A stretch of DNA of 64,000 nucleotides, from the NCBI RefSeq assembly GCF_015482585.1, contig NZ_CP049742.1, positions 2,449,001 through 2,513,000 of the forward strand, read 5' to 3'. Shown here in pieces: positions 30,807 through 38,603 of the stretch. Source of the DNA: Mangrovibacillus cuniculi (GTDB taxonomy: Bacteria > Bacillota > Bacilli > Bacillales > R1DC41). A program made the position numbers and the translations under genes. The notes under the pieces are model-generated. The model had not been told where the DNA came from. It worked only from the letters and a program-made list of their open reading frames with translations, and searched no databases. Position 1 is the stretch's first letter; the number at the start of each line of letters is the position of its first letter.

Positions 30807-31646
30807 TTAAAATTCATCGTATGATTTCTTCTCGTGATAGTGGGCAAACCCAAACTTCTTAGCATATTTTGTACTCTTTTTCTCTGTTTCAAAAGAAACC
30901 GTTAATATTCTTGTTTCTGTTTCTTCTTGCAATCTTGTTAAACGACTAATTTGATTTTGTGCCCACTCATCTTTTTTCACTACGTTGTAATTAAACCCTT
31001 CCCACATAAATCCGTCCATGTACTGGTGTGTATGCATAATCGTTTCCATACCCCAGTTCTGAATATATAAAAGCTCTTGATAAGTTGTAGTCAACTCTTC
31101 CAAGAAAGTTAATAATCCGTTTAATTGAACATAGTACTGTGGTTTATCTGTCCAAAAATGTTCGTTATCTATATTTCCCACCGTATCCAGGAAAGCTCCG
31201 TCAAATCCTTTCGCAACGATCTGCTCTTGTACTTCATCTAGCAGAACTTGTTGGAAGTGAGGTTTCGTAATGTCCATGTAGTAGGAATCCCATTGTGGGT
31301 AATGGATACGCTGTCCGTTTTTATGGTAATAATCTGTTGGTTCTAGTAATTTTACACGACGTTGGTTCCACATCGGTGTTTCCATTACTCCGATGTATCC
31401 CATCACAATCGTTCCACTAGATTGAATATAGTCAATCTGCTCTTTTGTGTATAACTGTGGTTCAATAATGACTAGATCATAGGTACGTAGTTTTTCTATT
31501 ATTTTACTATTAGGTGTATTATAAAAGATTTTATAACTTTCTACTCCTGCCAATACATTCACTGCTTTCCCTTCGTAAGCATGTCCAGTAAAGCTGCTCA
31601 CAAGAAATAAAACAATCAACATCAATAAAGAAGCTAACTTCTTCAT
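30807..31646 (-). CDS. Secreted GH114-type (endo alpha-1,4-polygalactosaminidase-like) hydrolase
   Basis: A 279-residue protein with a signal peptide (residues 1-20, MKKLASLLMLIVLFLVSSFT) and one catalytic domain with a TIM-barrel-like pattern: DLVIIEPQLYTKEQID, MGYIGVMETPMW, the acidic motif GFDGAFLDTVG near residue 150, and YIQNWGME with DGFMWEGF later. This fits GH114, the family related to the hydrolase part of PelA that cleaves GalNAc-rich Pel. The start ATG at 31644-31646 follows GGAGGGATTTTTG; the longer frame runs through the riboswitch and is rejected. It has its own promoter, riboswitch and terminator. It probably trims or releases the polymer outside the cell. Confidence 0.87.
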   Translation of the reverse strand: MKKLASLLMLIVLFLVSSFTGHAYEGKAVNVLAGVESYKIFYNTPNSKIIEKLRTYDLVIIEPQLYTKEQIDYIQSSGTIVMGYIGVMETPMWNQRRVKLLEPTDYYHKNGQRIHYPQWDSYYMDITKPHFQQVLLDEVQEQIVAKGFDGAFLDTVGNIDNEHFWTDKPQYYVQLNGLLTFLEELTTTYQELLYIQNWGMETIMHTHQYMDGFMWEGFNYNVVKKDEWAQNQISRLTRLQEETETRILTVSFETEKKSTKYAKKFGFAHYHEKKSYDEF

Positions 31647-31649
31647 CAA

Positions 31650-31677
31650 AAATCCCTCCAATTTACCGAGGGATGGG
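31650..31677 (-). promoter_or_regulatory. Expression platform: hairpin hiding the GH114 ribosome site
   Basis: ATCCCTC and GAGGGAT form a perfect seven-base-pair stem around a nine-base loop; the 3' arm is the ribosome site. ATC of the 5' arm also belongs to P1 of the riboswitch, so the two structures compete. A short TTTT follows. Confidence 0.75.
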
Positions 31678-31762
31678 TGGTTTCGCAGACTGGCGATCTT
31701 TATTCTAATAGAATCGAAGACCCATGTCTTTGCGTCCTTGGCTTTCACCAAGTTTGCCCATC
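31672..31762 (-). ncRNA. Cyclic-di-GMP-I (GEMM-I) riboswitch
   Basis: On the minus strand P1 is GATGGG/CCCATC, joined to the conserved GGGCAAAC; then comes the stem CTTGGT-GAAA-GCCAAG with its GAAA tetraloop, the invariant GGACGCAAAG, and a third stem GGTCT...AGATCGCC leading into CTGCG before P1 closes. These are the conserved blocks of the GEMM-I class in the right order. P1 shares bases with the hairpin that hides the ribosome site, so ligand binding should favour translation of the hydrolase; that direction is inference. Confidence 0.95.
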
Positions 31763-31777
31763 ACCAACTAGTATTTA

Positions 31778-31783
31778 ATTATA
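31778..31783 (-). promoter_or_regulatory. -10 element upstream of the riboswitch
   Basis: TATAAT on the minus strand about 15 bases before the riboswitch P1. The -35 region (TAGAAT near 31801-31806) is weak. It indicates that the hydrolase can be transcribed independently of pelG. Confidence 0.5.
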
Positions 31784-31844
31784 ATGTACTATATGTCTTA
31801 TTCTATCCTTTTGTGCAGGATATTGACTAGTATTTTTTGAAAAA

Positions 31845-33248
31845 TTACGAAACTTCTTTTCTCATAAAGATATAATAATCTGCATCTTTCACATAGTATT
31901 GTAAACGAAGTGCACCAAATAAGAAGGAAAGCGTGGCACCAATGGCAAAACCAACTCCGTACCAATCAATTCCAAAAGGTAATAAGAATGCTGTCACACT
32001 AGCAATCCCAACTAAAAATAAGAGATTCGTGTATGCTGCTCCCTTTCGATCGTCAAAATAGAGTAGCAATAGAGAAAACGATAAGACTAAACTAGTAGAA
32101 AAAACGCCTATAATGGTCATCGGTAAAATATCATAGTATTTACCACTAAGCTCAAAAATACTTACCATTGTAGGAAGTAACAAGAGTAGTAGAAAAGAAA
32201 AGAGACCCTGTGTTCTCACCAGTCGAATGACTTCCTCTCTTAGCACCCGTAACATGGAAGATTTACTTTCTTTAATTTGCTCCAGGCTTCCTCCTTCGTT
32301 TATATACCCGTAAAACGACCAGTATCTTTCATAAAATCTTGTTTCAATAGAAATCACAAACATCATCATGGTAGGAATAATGGATAAAAAAGACCAAAAC
32401 ACTGCTGTATCATAAGACGGATGATAACGAAATGTTCCTTCTAATAGGATTGCCCCTTCCCCAAACCAGATAATGCCGTTATGAACCCATAAGCCAATCC
32501 CATACGAAACTCCAGTAATTACTAAAGCAGGATACTTCTTTGCATAAGCTAACGCTGCAAACGGACGCTTAGAATTTCGATCTGGAAAACTTCTTAACAT
32601 GTTGTATAAAAGCATACAAAAAGTGGTCAACATCCCGCATAAGAAAACCACAAGCATGATTGCAGCTCCTTGTAGCGGAGTCATATAGGATAACCACCGA
32701 TCAAATGGTAGTAAGATATAGCTTAGGACAATGATTCCAGCTCCTACTGCAAAAGCTCGAATGACATATTGATACGTCTTCATAGCATTACTATATAGAA
32801 ACAGCACCCAAATTAAGTTCATTGTTAAGAAAAGTAAAAGTAACAACCAATCATACCAGAAGGGAATAGGAGTCAATAAGGCAAAAGGTAGCCACAATAA
32901 CAAGGCTGCTACTACCGTTACCTTCATTAATCCAATACTGGATGAAAAGACATCATTCATTTTTTTCTCATAAAATAGGTCTGCCACATATCTCGTAACA
33001 AAAAGTTGTAAGGACATAAAGATAACTTGAGAGAAAACAAAGGTGTAGGACACACTCACAACAAATAGCTCTTTTGTCAGTAAATTCGCTCCATCCCTTA
33101 GCATCCCCCACTGTAAGAATGCCAAGGTTAGTATTGTCACCAACCAAGGTCCAGAAGTGATGAGAATAGTAAACGCATACGCTCGTGCTCTAGTAGAGAA
33201 GTAGTCTTCTCGAAACATTTTTTTCAATTGAAATCCAATGCCGGCCAT
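31845..33248 (-). CDS. pelG: Pel exopolysaccharide transporter PelG
   Basis: A 467-residue polytopic protein with about twelve membrane helices, of the MOP/Wzx-like flippase superfamily. The N-terminus MAGIGFQLKKMFREDY is typical of PelG. It is expected to carry the nascent Pel polymer across the membrane together with PelD, PelE and PelF. It starts one base after the pelF stop, and the ATG follows GGAGGGAAGTAG within pelF. It is the last gene of the main pel transcript. Confidence 0.9.
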   Translation of the reverse strand: MAGIGFQLKKMFREDYFSTRARAYAFTILITSGPWLVTILTLAFLQWGMLRDGANLLTKELFVVSVSYTFVFSQVIFMSLQLFVTRYVADLFYEKKMNDVFSSSIGLMKVTVVAALLLWLPFALLTPIPFWYDWLLLLLFLTMNLIWVLFLYSNAMKTYQYVIRAFAVGAGIIVLSYILLPFDRWLSYMTPLQGAAIMLVVFLCGMLTTFCMLLYNMLRSFPDRNSKRPFAALAYAKKYPALVITGVSYGIGLWVHNGIIWFGEGAILLEGTFRYHPSYDTAVFWSFLSIIPTMMMFVISIETRFYERYWSFYGYINEGGSLEQIKESKSSMLRVLREEVIRLVRTQGLFSFLLLLLLPTMVSIFELSGKYYDILPMTIIGVFSTSLVLSFSLLLLYFDDRKGAAYTNLLFLVGIASVTAFLLPFGIDWYGVGFAIGATLSFLFGALRLQYYVKDADYYIFMRKEVS

Positions 33249-33249
33249 T

Positions 33250-34599
33250 CTACTTCCCTCCTAATTGTTTATACAAGTTTGCATATTGATGGATTATATC
33301 TTCTAATAAGTGCTTTGCTTTCACTCTCTTAAAGCCATTCATCCCATGCTCTACCAACATCTGAGGATTATTTGCATACTGTGTTATCTTTTCTGCAAGT
33401 TGACCTGCGTTTACAGGTGGTACAATCTCCCCAGCCTTTCCGTAAGAATCATCTCCCTCTCCTTCCACAAGCCCTCTACAATTCCCAACGTTTGTAGCTA
33501 CAAATGGTTTACCATAAGAAAAGCCTTCTAAGATCGCCATTGGTTGACCTTCTGAAATACTAGTAAGTAAGAAAAGGTCCATTTTAGGAATCCAATCCGC
33601 TACATTAATTTTGCCCGTAAAGGTTACATGTTCTGTAAGGTTCAACTCTCTACAACTCACTTGGCATTCTTCCGCATAAGAGGGATCTTCATCTACTGGC
33701 CCAAAGATATAGAGGTGAAAATTAACTCTTTTCTCCTTTAAGAGATGTGCTGCCTGTAGCATCGTTAAAATATCTTTAATTGGAACAATACGTACGATTG
33801 CACCTATGTGTAATTTTTCTCCTACTTTTTTGACCTCAAATTTCGGTGTTGAAGCGATGTTTACTCCATTCCCTATCACCATAATCTTTTCTTTTGAAGC
33901 TCCTACTCTTTCTTGAATGGTTGCATTTCGATCAAATAAAGAAATGATTTTTGACGCCTGACTGTAAGCAATATTGCTTAAATAATGGAAATAATTTATC
34001 CACCTAGATTTGTATACTGCCGGCACCCATGTAGATTGTAAAATTTCCTCTTCTCGCTCTCTAGAGTAAATTCCGTGTTCTGTAACTAAATACGGTATAT
34101 CTTGTTGATAGGAGAGAAATGCTCCTAAAACCCCTGCGTATCCCGTAGAAGCAGAATGCACTAAATTAAATTTGTCCTTAATGGGTGATTGAATTAAAGA
34201 TATGATAGGTTCGTATTTATTTCGAATCATCCAAAAATAATCAATAAAAGAACTGTGTAGCCCTTCCTTTTCGTAGCAGTTTTGGACAATCTCCCAAAAT
34301 ACTCTACTATTAAAAAATCCACTAGGAGAACCCATCACTTTTTTGTTAGAAAGGATAGGAAAGATTTGGTCCATACTAGCTCTAGATAAAAAGAACTTCT
34401 CAAGTAGTTCGAATTGTTCTTGGTTCATCACCGGTTCTACCAACTTTTCCTCAGGAGATCCTAAAAATAACGTTTGCACTTCTTTGACATTGTTAGGAAG
34501 GGCATACTTAAATGCTTTATCTTTTTCTGAGGCAGATGCTGGGAGGATAGCAATGACCGTAAAGGTAATAGAAGGGTTTTCTTTGATAAGACTATGCAT
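33250..34599 (-). CDS. pelF: Pel glycosyltransferase PelF, main part (5' end frameshifted)
   Basis: A GT4-family GT-B glycosyltransferase that polymerises UDP-GalNAc/GlcNAc into Pel. The visible frame of 449 residues has the acceptor-side TEHGIYSREREEEIL motif and the donor-side EX7E motif in SEGQPMAILEGFSYGKPF. It starts internally at MHSLIKENPS. The true N-terminus is in another frame at 34611-34661; one additional G in the six-G tract at 34611-34616 (minus strand) joins them as SYPYVSGGVSTWMHSLIKEN, the usual PelF opening, giving 470 residues. As written, the gene is interrupted. Confidence 0.9.
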   Translation of the reverse strand: MHSLIKENPSITFTVIAILPASASEKDKAFKYALPNNVKEVQTLFLGSPEEKLVEPVMNQEQFELLEKFFLSRASMDQIFPILSNKKVMGSPSGFFNSRVFWEIVQNCYEKEGLHSSFIDYFWMIRNKYEPIISLIQSPIKDKFNLVHSASTGYAGVLGAFLSYQQDIPYLVTEHGIYSREREEEILQSTWVPAVYKSRWINYFHYLSNIAYSQASKIISLFDRNATIQERVGASKEKIMVIGNGVNIASTPKFEVKKVGEKLHIGAIVRIVPIKDILTMLQAAHLLKEKRVNFHLYIFGPVDEDPSYAEECQVSCRELNLTEHVTFTGKINVADWIPKMDLFLLTSISEGQPMAILEGFSYGKPFVATNVGNCRGLVEGEGDDSYGKAGEIVPPVNAGQLAEKITQYANNPQMLVEHGMNGFKRVKAKHLLEDIIHQYANLYKQLGGK

Positions 34600-34610
34600 C
34601 CACGTTGATA

Positions 34611-34661
34611 CCCCCCACTAACATAGGGATAACTCCCTTCTGCAATTAGAGCTATTTTCAT
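34611..34661 (-). pseudogene. pelF: PelF N-terminal fragment, out of frame
   Basis: The ATG at 34659-34661 overlaps the pelA stop (ATGA) and encodes MKIALIAEGSYPYVSGG, the conserved PelF N-terminus with its glycine loop. The frame leaves the family sequence exactly at six consecutive G residues. This fragment belongs to the gene continuing at 34599. Confidence 0.85.
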
Positions 34662-34990
34662 CTTCCCCGCTCCCTTGTAATGGGTATTTCCGATACAGAC
34701 TCTGACAGTTTAATAGAGTAGATATCGGATACTCCTGGTACTTTAACGACTTCATAACTGTTAAATTTTCCGCTTTCTATAGACGTACCGTCATTTAGTC
34801 TGACACTTATGATTAAAGGTAAGTTTAACTCCTCACCACTAATAACTAATCGATTGTCTTCAAAAGATAAATCTACTTTCATTTTTTCATAAGCTAATAA
34901 ATGTTCCCGCGCCTCTTTCGCTGTCATCCCCTGAAGAAATGGATACGCACGATAAATTTCTTGTAAGTTACGCTTCATTTTTTGGTGCAA
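34658..34990 (-). pseudogene. pelA: PelA C-terminal fragment, out of frame
   Basis: A 110-residue frame whose first residues overlap the end of the main pelA frame. The sequence (HQKMKRNLQEIYRAYPFLQG) continues naturally if one G is added to the six-G tract at 35002-35007 (minus strand): NKGGDWANLHQKMKRNLQEI. The C-terminal part looks like a beta-rich domain (NLPLIISVRLNDG). It therefore most likely is the last fifth of PelA, not an independent gene. Confidence 0.82.
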
Positions 34991-36498
34991 GTTTGCCCAA
35001 TCCCCCCTTTATTTCTATTTGGATCAAGTAGATCATCAGGGTGAATAAAATGAGAAAACATACCTGCGTTAGCTAACAAATCTATATAGCCCCTTTTTTC
35101 TGTTTCGTTGGGGTCAAATCCACTTGAAGAACGTGGTAAATGGAATAGGCTCGGATCTACTTGATCTTGTCCAAACTCTTGTATATAAGTACCGAGCTCT
35201 GCATTACCTAGGTAAAGGGAAGATATAATTTGGATAGGAGGATGAGCTGACTTAATAGCTCGAATTCCTGTATCATTAATGACATTAGAAGGAGGAACAT
35301 ATGTGATCACCTGGTAATCAGGAAAGAAGTAATCAAACATGTCCATTACATCTTTCGTAGCTGCTTCCATAGCCTTCTGAGACTTCCATGGAGTGTAACC
35401 TAGTTCGGGATCTATTGGTTCATCTTTCGTCACTAATGATTGATGGTTGTAGCCGTGCAGGGATAATTCATCTCCTAATGCAAGACTATCACGACCAAAG
35501 AACAAGAAATTTCTCTCGTTTAATTCTATCAGCTCCTCAGCATCAATAGAGTGGGTATCTTGATAAGTCCCAATAAATGCATGAGTGTACTTTAAACCAA
35601 ATTCAGAACGCAAACCTTTCATTTCTTCCCACCATATATTTCTAAAAAAAGAAGTTGTGCTTTCCTTATACTCCTTTTCTATCTCATCGTAATCACTTGT
35701 TGTGATAGGAGAAGGGAAATCATCTATAAAGAAGACACTAGCTCCAACTTGAGTTGATACGAACTTATCAGGTAATAATGAGATGGATTGAAGAAACAAG
35801 CCTCTGGACTCCTTTGCATGAAGCATGGTACCGTTCCAATAACCAATCTTGCCTTCTCCGTACTTATACGTCCAAAATATCGGAACATCTTCCGCTGTAA
35901 TATAAACTTCTGCTTCTTCTTTTAGTGTTACATCTAAAGAACTGTTTGGTACTGTTATATCCTCTCCCAACAGATCTTCGTAAAGAGGAACAAAGTCTTT
36001 CCTAAACGTAATACCGTTTAAACTTTCTTCAAAATAGCCATTTGATGATTCTATTCCATACAGATCTTGGGTTGCTGCATCAATATAACGTTGCCCAACT
36101 AGTACATTTCCACCTTTTGCAACATACGTTCGAATATTATCCCTTTCTACTTCAGCAATATCTTTTTCTAATAGGACAACCACTTGGTAACTGTTTGGTT
36201 TCAAACCTTCTAGCGAATCTAGAAATTGATATGATTTTTTTGCCAATTTCATTGATTCTTTGAATTGCTGAAATGCAGAATCATTTTCCAATTTACCTTC
36301 TTTCCCTAATAAAAGAATACTTTCTTCAGATTCTATAGAAGGATGGTCAATAGATGTGTAAATTTCTTCTTCGGCAGGTGGAATAGTCGTTGGTATTACT
36401 TGGTGAAATCCCTTCACTTTTACATATTGAATTACCGAAATACATATTACGGTAATGAAGACAACTGTAAAAAGATTAAGAGATGTTTTCTTCCACAT
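34975..36498 (-). CDS. pelA: PelA-type polysaccharide deacetylase, DUF2194-like (3' end frameshifted)
   Basis: A 507-residue frame with an N-terminal membrane anchor (residues 9-26) and an extracytoplasmic part. Residues 100-245 resemble a glutamine-amidotransferase-like fold (GGNVLVGQRY); from about 253 a polysaccharide-deacetylase domain begins, with FFIDDFPSPI (Asp259/Asp260) and the metal motif LHGYNH (His348, His352). Such enzymes remove acetyl groups from Pel. Unlike Pseudomonas PelA it lacks the hydrolase domain, which is a separate gene here. The frame ends in GGIGQTCTKK after a six-G tract; restoring one G adds about 106 residues (613 in all). It overlaps pelE by 23 bases. Confidence 0.87.
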   Translation of the reverse strand: MWKKTSLNLFTVVFITVICISVIQYVKVKGFHQVIPTTIPPAEEEIYTSIDHPSIESEESILLLGKEGKLENDSAFQQFKESMKLAKKSYQFLDSLEGLKPNSYQVVVLLEKDIAEVERDNIRTYVAKGGNVLVGQRYIDAATQDLYGIESSNGYFEESLNGITFRKDFVPLYEDLLGEDITVPNSSLDVTLKEEAEVYITAEDVPIFWTYKYGEGKIGYWNGTMLHAKESRGLFLQSISLLPDKFVSTQVGASVFFIDDFPSPITTSDYDEIEKEYKESTTSFFRNIWWEEMKGLRSEFGLKYTHAFIGTYQDTHSIDAEELIELNERNFLFFGRDSLALGDELSLHGYNHQSLVTKDEPIDPELGYTPWKSQKAMEAATKDVMDMFDYFFPDYQVITYVPPSNVINDTGIRAIKSAHPPIQIISSLYLGNAELGTYIQEFGQDQVDPSLFHLPRSSSGFDPNETEKRGYIDLLANAGMFSHFIHPDDLLDPNRNKGGIGQTCTKK

Positions 36499-37381
36499 AT
36501 AAATTACCTCTCTTTATTGCGAGTAGCATGTTTAACTCGTTTGTGCGTTTCTGAGGACTAAACTTCTCTTCCACTTCTAGTAAAAGTTTATGCAACTCTT
36601 TTATATTTCCATTTTTATAATAGAGAACTGCTACCTCTGAATAGCATTCTACTTGATCAGGGAAACGTTTTAATCCATTTTCCCAATAACTAAAGGCATC
36701 CTCTACATTTGTCTCTAGCATCCAATTTCCTTTTGCACGGAAAAACGTATAATTGTTTGGATATTTTTCTAGCGCTTGCTTCAACCAAACTTCATACATT
36801 CCTTTTTTCTTTTGATGTATTTCCTTTGTTAATACATCGCTATTTAGATACTCTCGGTAAACACTTAATAGTAAATCATATTCTTTTTCCGTACCATGTT
36901 CCTCTACCAATTGAGTAAGTTCTCTAATAGCTGCCTCATATTTCCTACCTAACAGCTGAAACCCTGTCGCTGCATAGTGAACTGTCTCTGAATTAGAAAC
37001 ATTTACTGCTTCTTTCATATAGTGACCTTGTTTATCAATATCACTTTCTAGTAGACGATAGACAAGCTCCTTCCCTGTCTCTTCGTCGTTACTTTGAATC
37101 CCTGAAAGAAATGGTAATGATTCTCTCTCTTTCATGGATACTACTTGAATGATTTGATAGTTATTTACAGCAAATCGTTCATACGGGATATACCCTTCTT
37201 GGTTCGGATGTCGTTTCTGTAAATATTCTAGTAGTAGAAAAATTACTTCTCCGATAATAGGGAAAAAGAAGCTTATCACCCCTACCCAATCACGTACTCC
37301 ATTTTCTTTTTTGTATCGTTTCATCCAAAAGTATAAAAATATGGTGTGGAAGACATAAAAAACGATGATTATATTAGTCAT
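36476..37381 (-). CDS. pelE: PelE-like membrane protein with TPR repeats
   Basis: A 301-residue protein: two membrane helices (about residues 3-18 and 33-50), a cytoplasmic linker, then helical repeats of TPR type from about 120 to 295 (LEKYPNNYTFFRAKGNWMLE; GLKRFPDQVECYSEVAVLYY). This is the organisation of PelE, which bridges PelD and PelF in the Pel synthase. It overlaps pelD by eight bases and pelA by 23. Confidence 0.83.
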   Translation of the reverse strand: MTNIIIVFYVFHTIFLYFWMKRYKKENGVRDWVGVISFFFPIIGEVIFLLLEYLQKRHPNQEGYIPYERFAVNNYQIIQVVSMKERESLPFLSGIQSNDEETGKELVYRLLESDIDKQGHYMKEAVNVSNSETVHYAATGFQLLGRKYEAAIRELTQLVEEHGTEKEYDLLLSVYREYLNSDVLTKEIHQKKKGMYEVWLKQALEKYPNNYTFFRAKGNWMLETNVEDAFSYWENGLKRFPDQVECYSEVAVLYYKNGNIKELHKLLLEVEEKFSPQKRTNELNMLLAIKRGNLYVEENIS

Positions 37382-38603
37382 GGACTACCATCAACTCCCC
37401 AACTACATGTTGAATACGAGTTTGAATGATGTTTATATGTTCTTTAGACGTCGCAGGTAAAAGCACGACAATCCATTCCCGTTGAGGAAAATATCCGAGT
37501 ATATCTACTTCCCTTAAATAAGGACGTAGAGCTTGATCTAAATCACTTAAGATCAATTCATCTATTTTTTTCGCCTCTAGTCTAAAGTAGCTGTATGCTA
37601 TCCCGAACTTCTCCCATCTCTCTTTTTCAATTTCCACACGTTTTTTAAAATACGCAGGCTTACAAATTGACGTGTTATGGTAAAAGTGCTGTTCTCTTTC
37701 TTGCTCTTCTTTTCTAGTAATCTTTCTTAAATAATCTTCCATAATTGATTGAACGTGTTGGAGAATGAGAACTCCTTCTCTACTTAGGGAACTGATATCC
37801 ATGTCATTTATGATAATTACCTGCTTTAAGGAATAGTCATAACGAAGAGGAATAGCTAGTAGTGGTGCATTTTTTTCTTCTTCTGAGATATTTCTCATTG
37901 TGATATTACCCGTAGAGGACATTCGTTGATAAAAAGATGGCGACTGATCTGTAAAAATAGTAGTTGGAAGTTGCGTTAATTCCCCATTTTTTAGCTTTAA
38001 TCGAAGTACACGCTCATTTTGATCAACATGGTAAATTCCATAATTCTTAGCTCCGTAATAGTTTTCTAAGATTTCCGCAACATTATTTGTAAAACTTTCT
38101 ACATTTTCTTGATCCAGAGATCGAAGCATTCTATATACGCTATTAATGGTCGTTTCTGTCGTCAAAACTTTCTTCTCTAAGATAGAATTTGTCTCATGTA
38201 CAGTTTGCAAAGTAGCAACAGCTTGTTGAAGTTGTATTGCTACCTCTCGCCTTTCTGCTTCTTTATCCTCGTAACGTTCTTTGTAGCGAGTAGCGTATAA
38301 CCCCCCTACGTAGGCAATGACAAAGTAAAATATAACAGTGACCCAAAAAGGACCAAACGTTACAAATAGAAAGACATCGTTGCCAGCTTTCACTTGAGTC
38401 AAAAATAGTTGGATAACACTCCAAGTTGCAGCAGAAATGCCTAGTAAAATCCCATATCTAATAGCAATTAATAAAATAAATGTGGAGAAAATAGATACAT
38501 TTACTATTTCATCTAATGAAATCATATACGTAAAAAGGGTTAATACAAACGCAATCGTAACTAGCTCTATCCATTTAATCCAGTGTTTATTTTGCTTAAA
38601 CAT
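37374..38603 (-). CDS. pelD: PelD-like c-di-GMP receptor (membrane, GAF, degenerate GGDEF)
   Basis: A 409-residue protein with four membrane helices (residues 10-100), a coiled segment (110-160), a GAF-like domain (165-290) and a degenerate GGDEF domain (310-405). The catalytic GGDEF position reads PQREW (373-377), so it cannot make c-di-GMP. The RxxD inhibitory-site motif is kept as Arg364-Glu-Val-Asp367, exactly five residues before it. This is the pattern of PelD, which activates Pel synthesis on binding c-di-GMP. It overlaps the epimerase gene by eight bases. Confidence 0.88.
   Translation of the reverse strand: MFKQNKHWIKWIELVTIAFVLTLFTYMISLDEIVNVSIFSTFILLIAIRYGILLGISAATWSVIQLFLTQVKAGNDVFLFVTFGPFWVTVIFYFVIAYVGGLYATRYKERYEDKEAERREVAIQLQQAVATLQTVHETNSILEKKVLTTETTINSVYRMLRSLDQENVESFTNNVAEILENYYGAKNYGIYHVDQNERVLRLKLKNGELTQLPTTIFTDQSPSFYQRMSSTGNITMRNISEEEKNAPLLAIPLRYDYSLKQVIIINDMDISSLSREGVLILQHVQSIMEDYLRKITRKEEQEREQHFYHNTSICKPAYFKKRVEIEKERWEKFGIAYSYFRLEAKKIDELILSDLDQALRPYLREVDILGYFPQREWIVVLLPATSKEHINIIQTRIQHVVGELMVVHD

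Noticed and set aside
34658-34990. Independent small gene between pelA and pelF
   Set aside because: One added G joins it to pelA in a natural sequence, and it has no ribosome site of its own, so it is treated as the PelA C-terminus.
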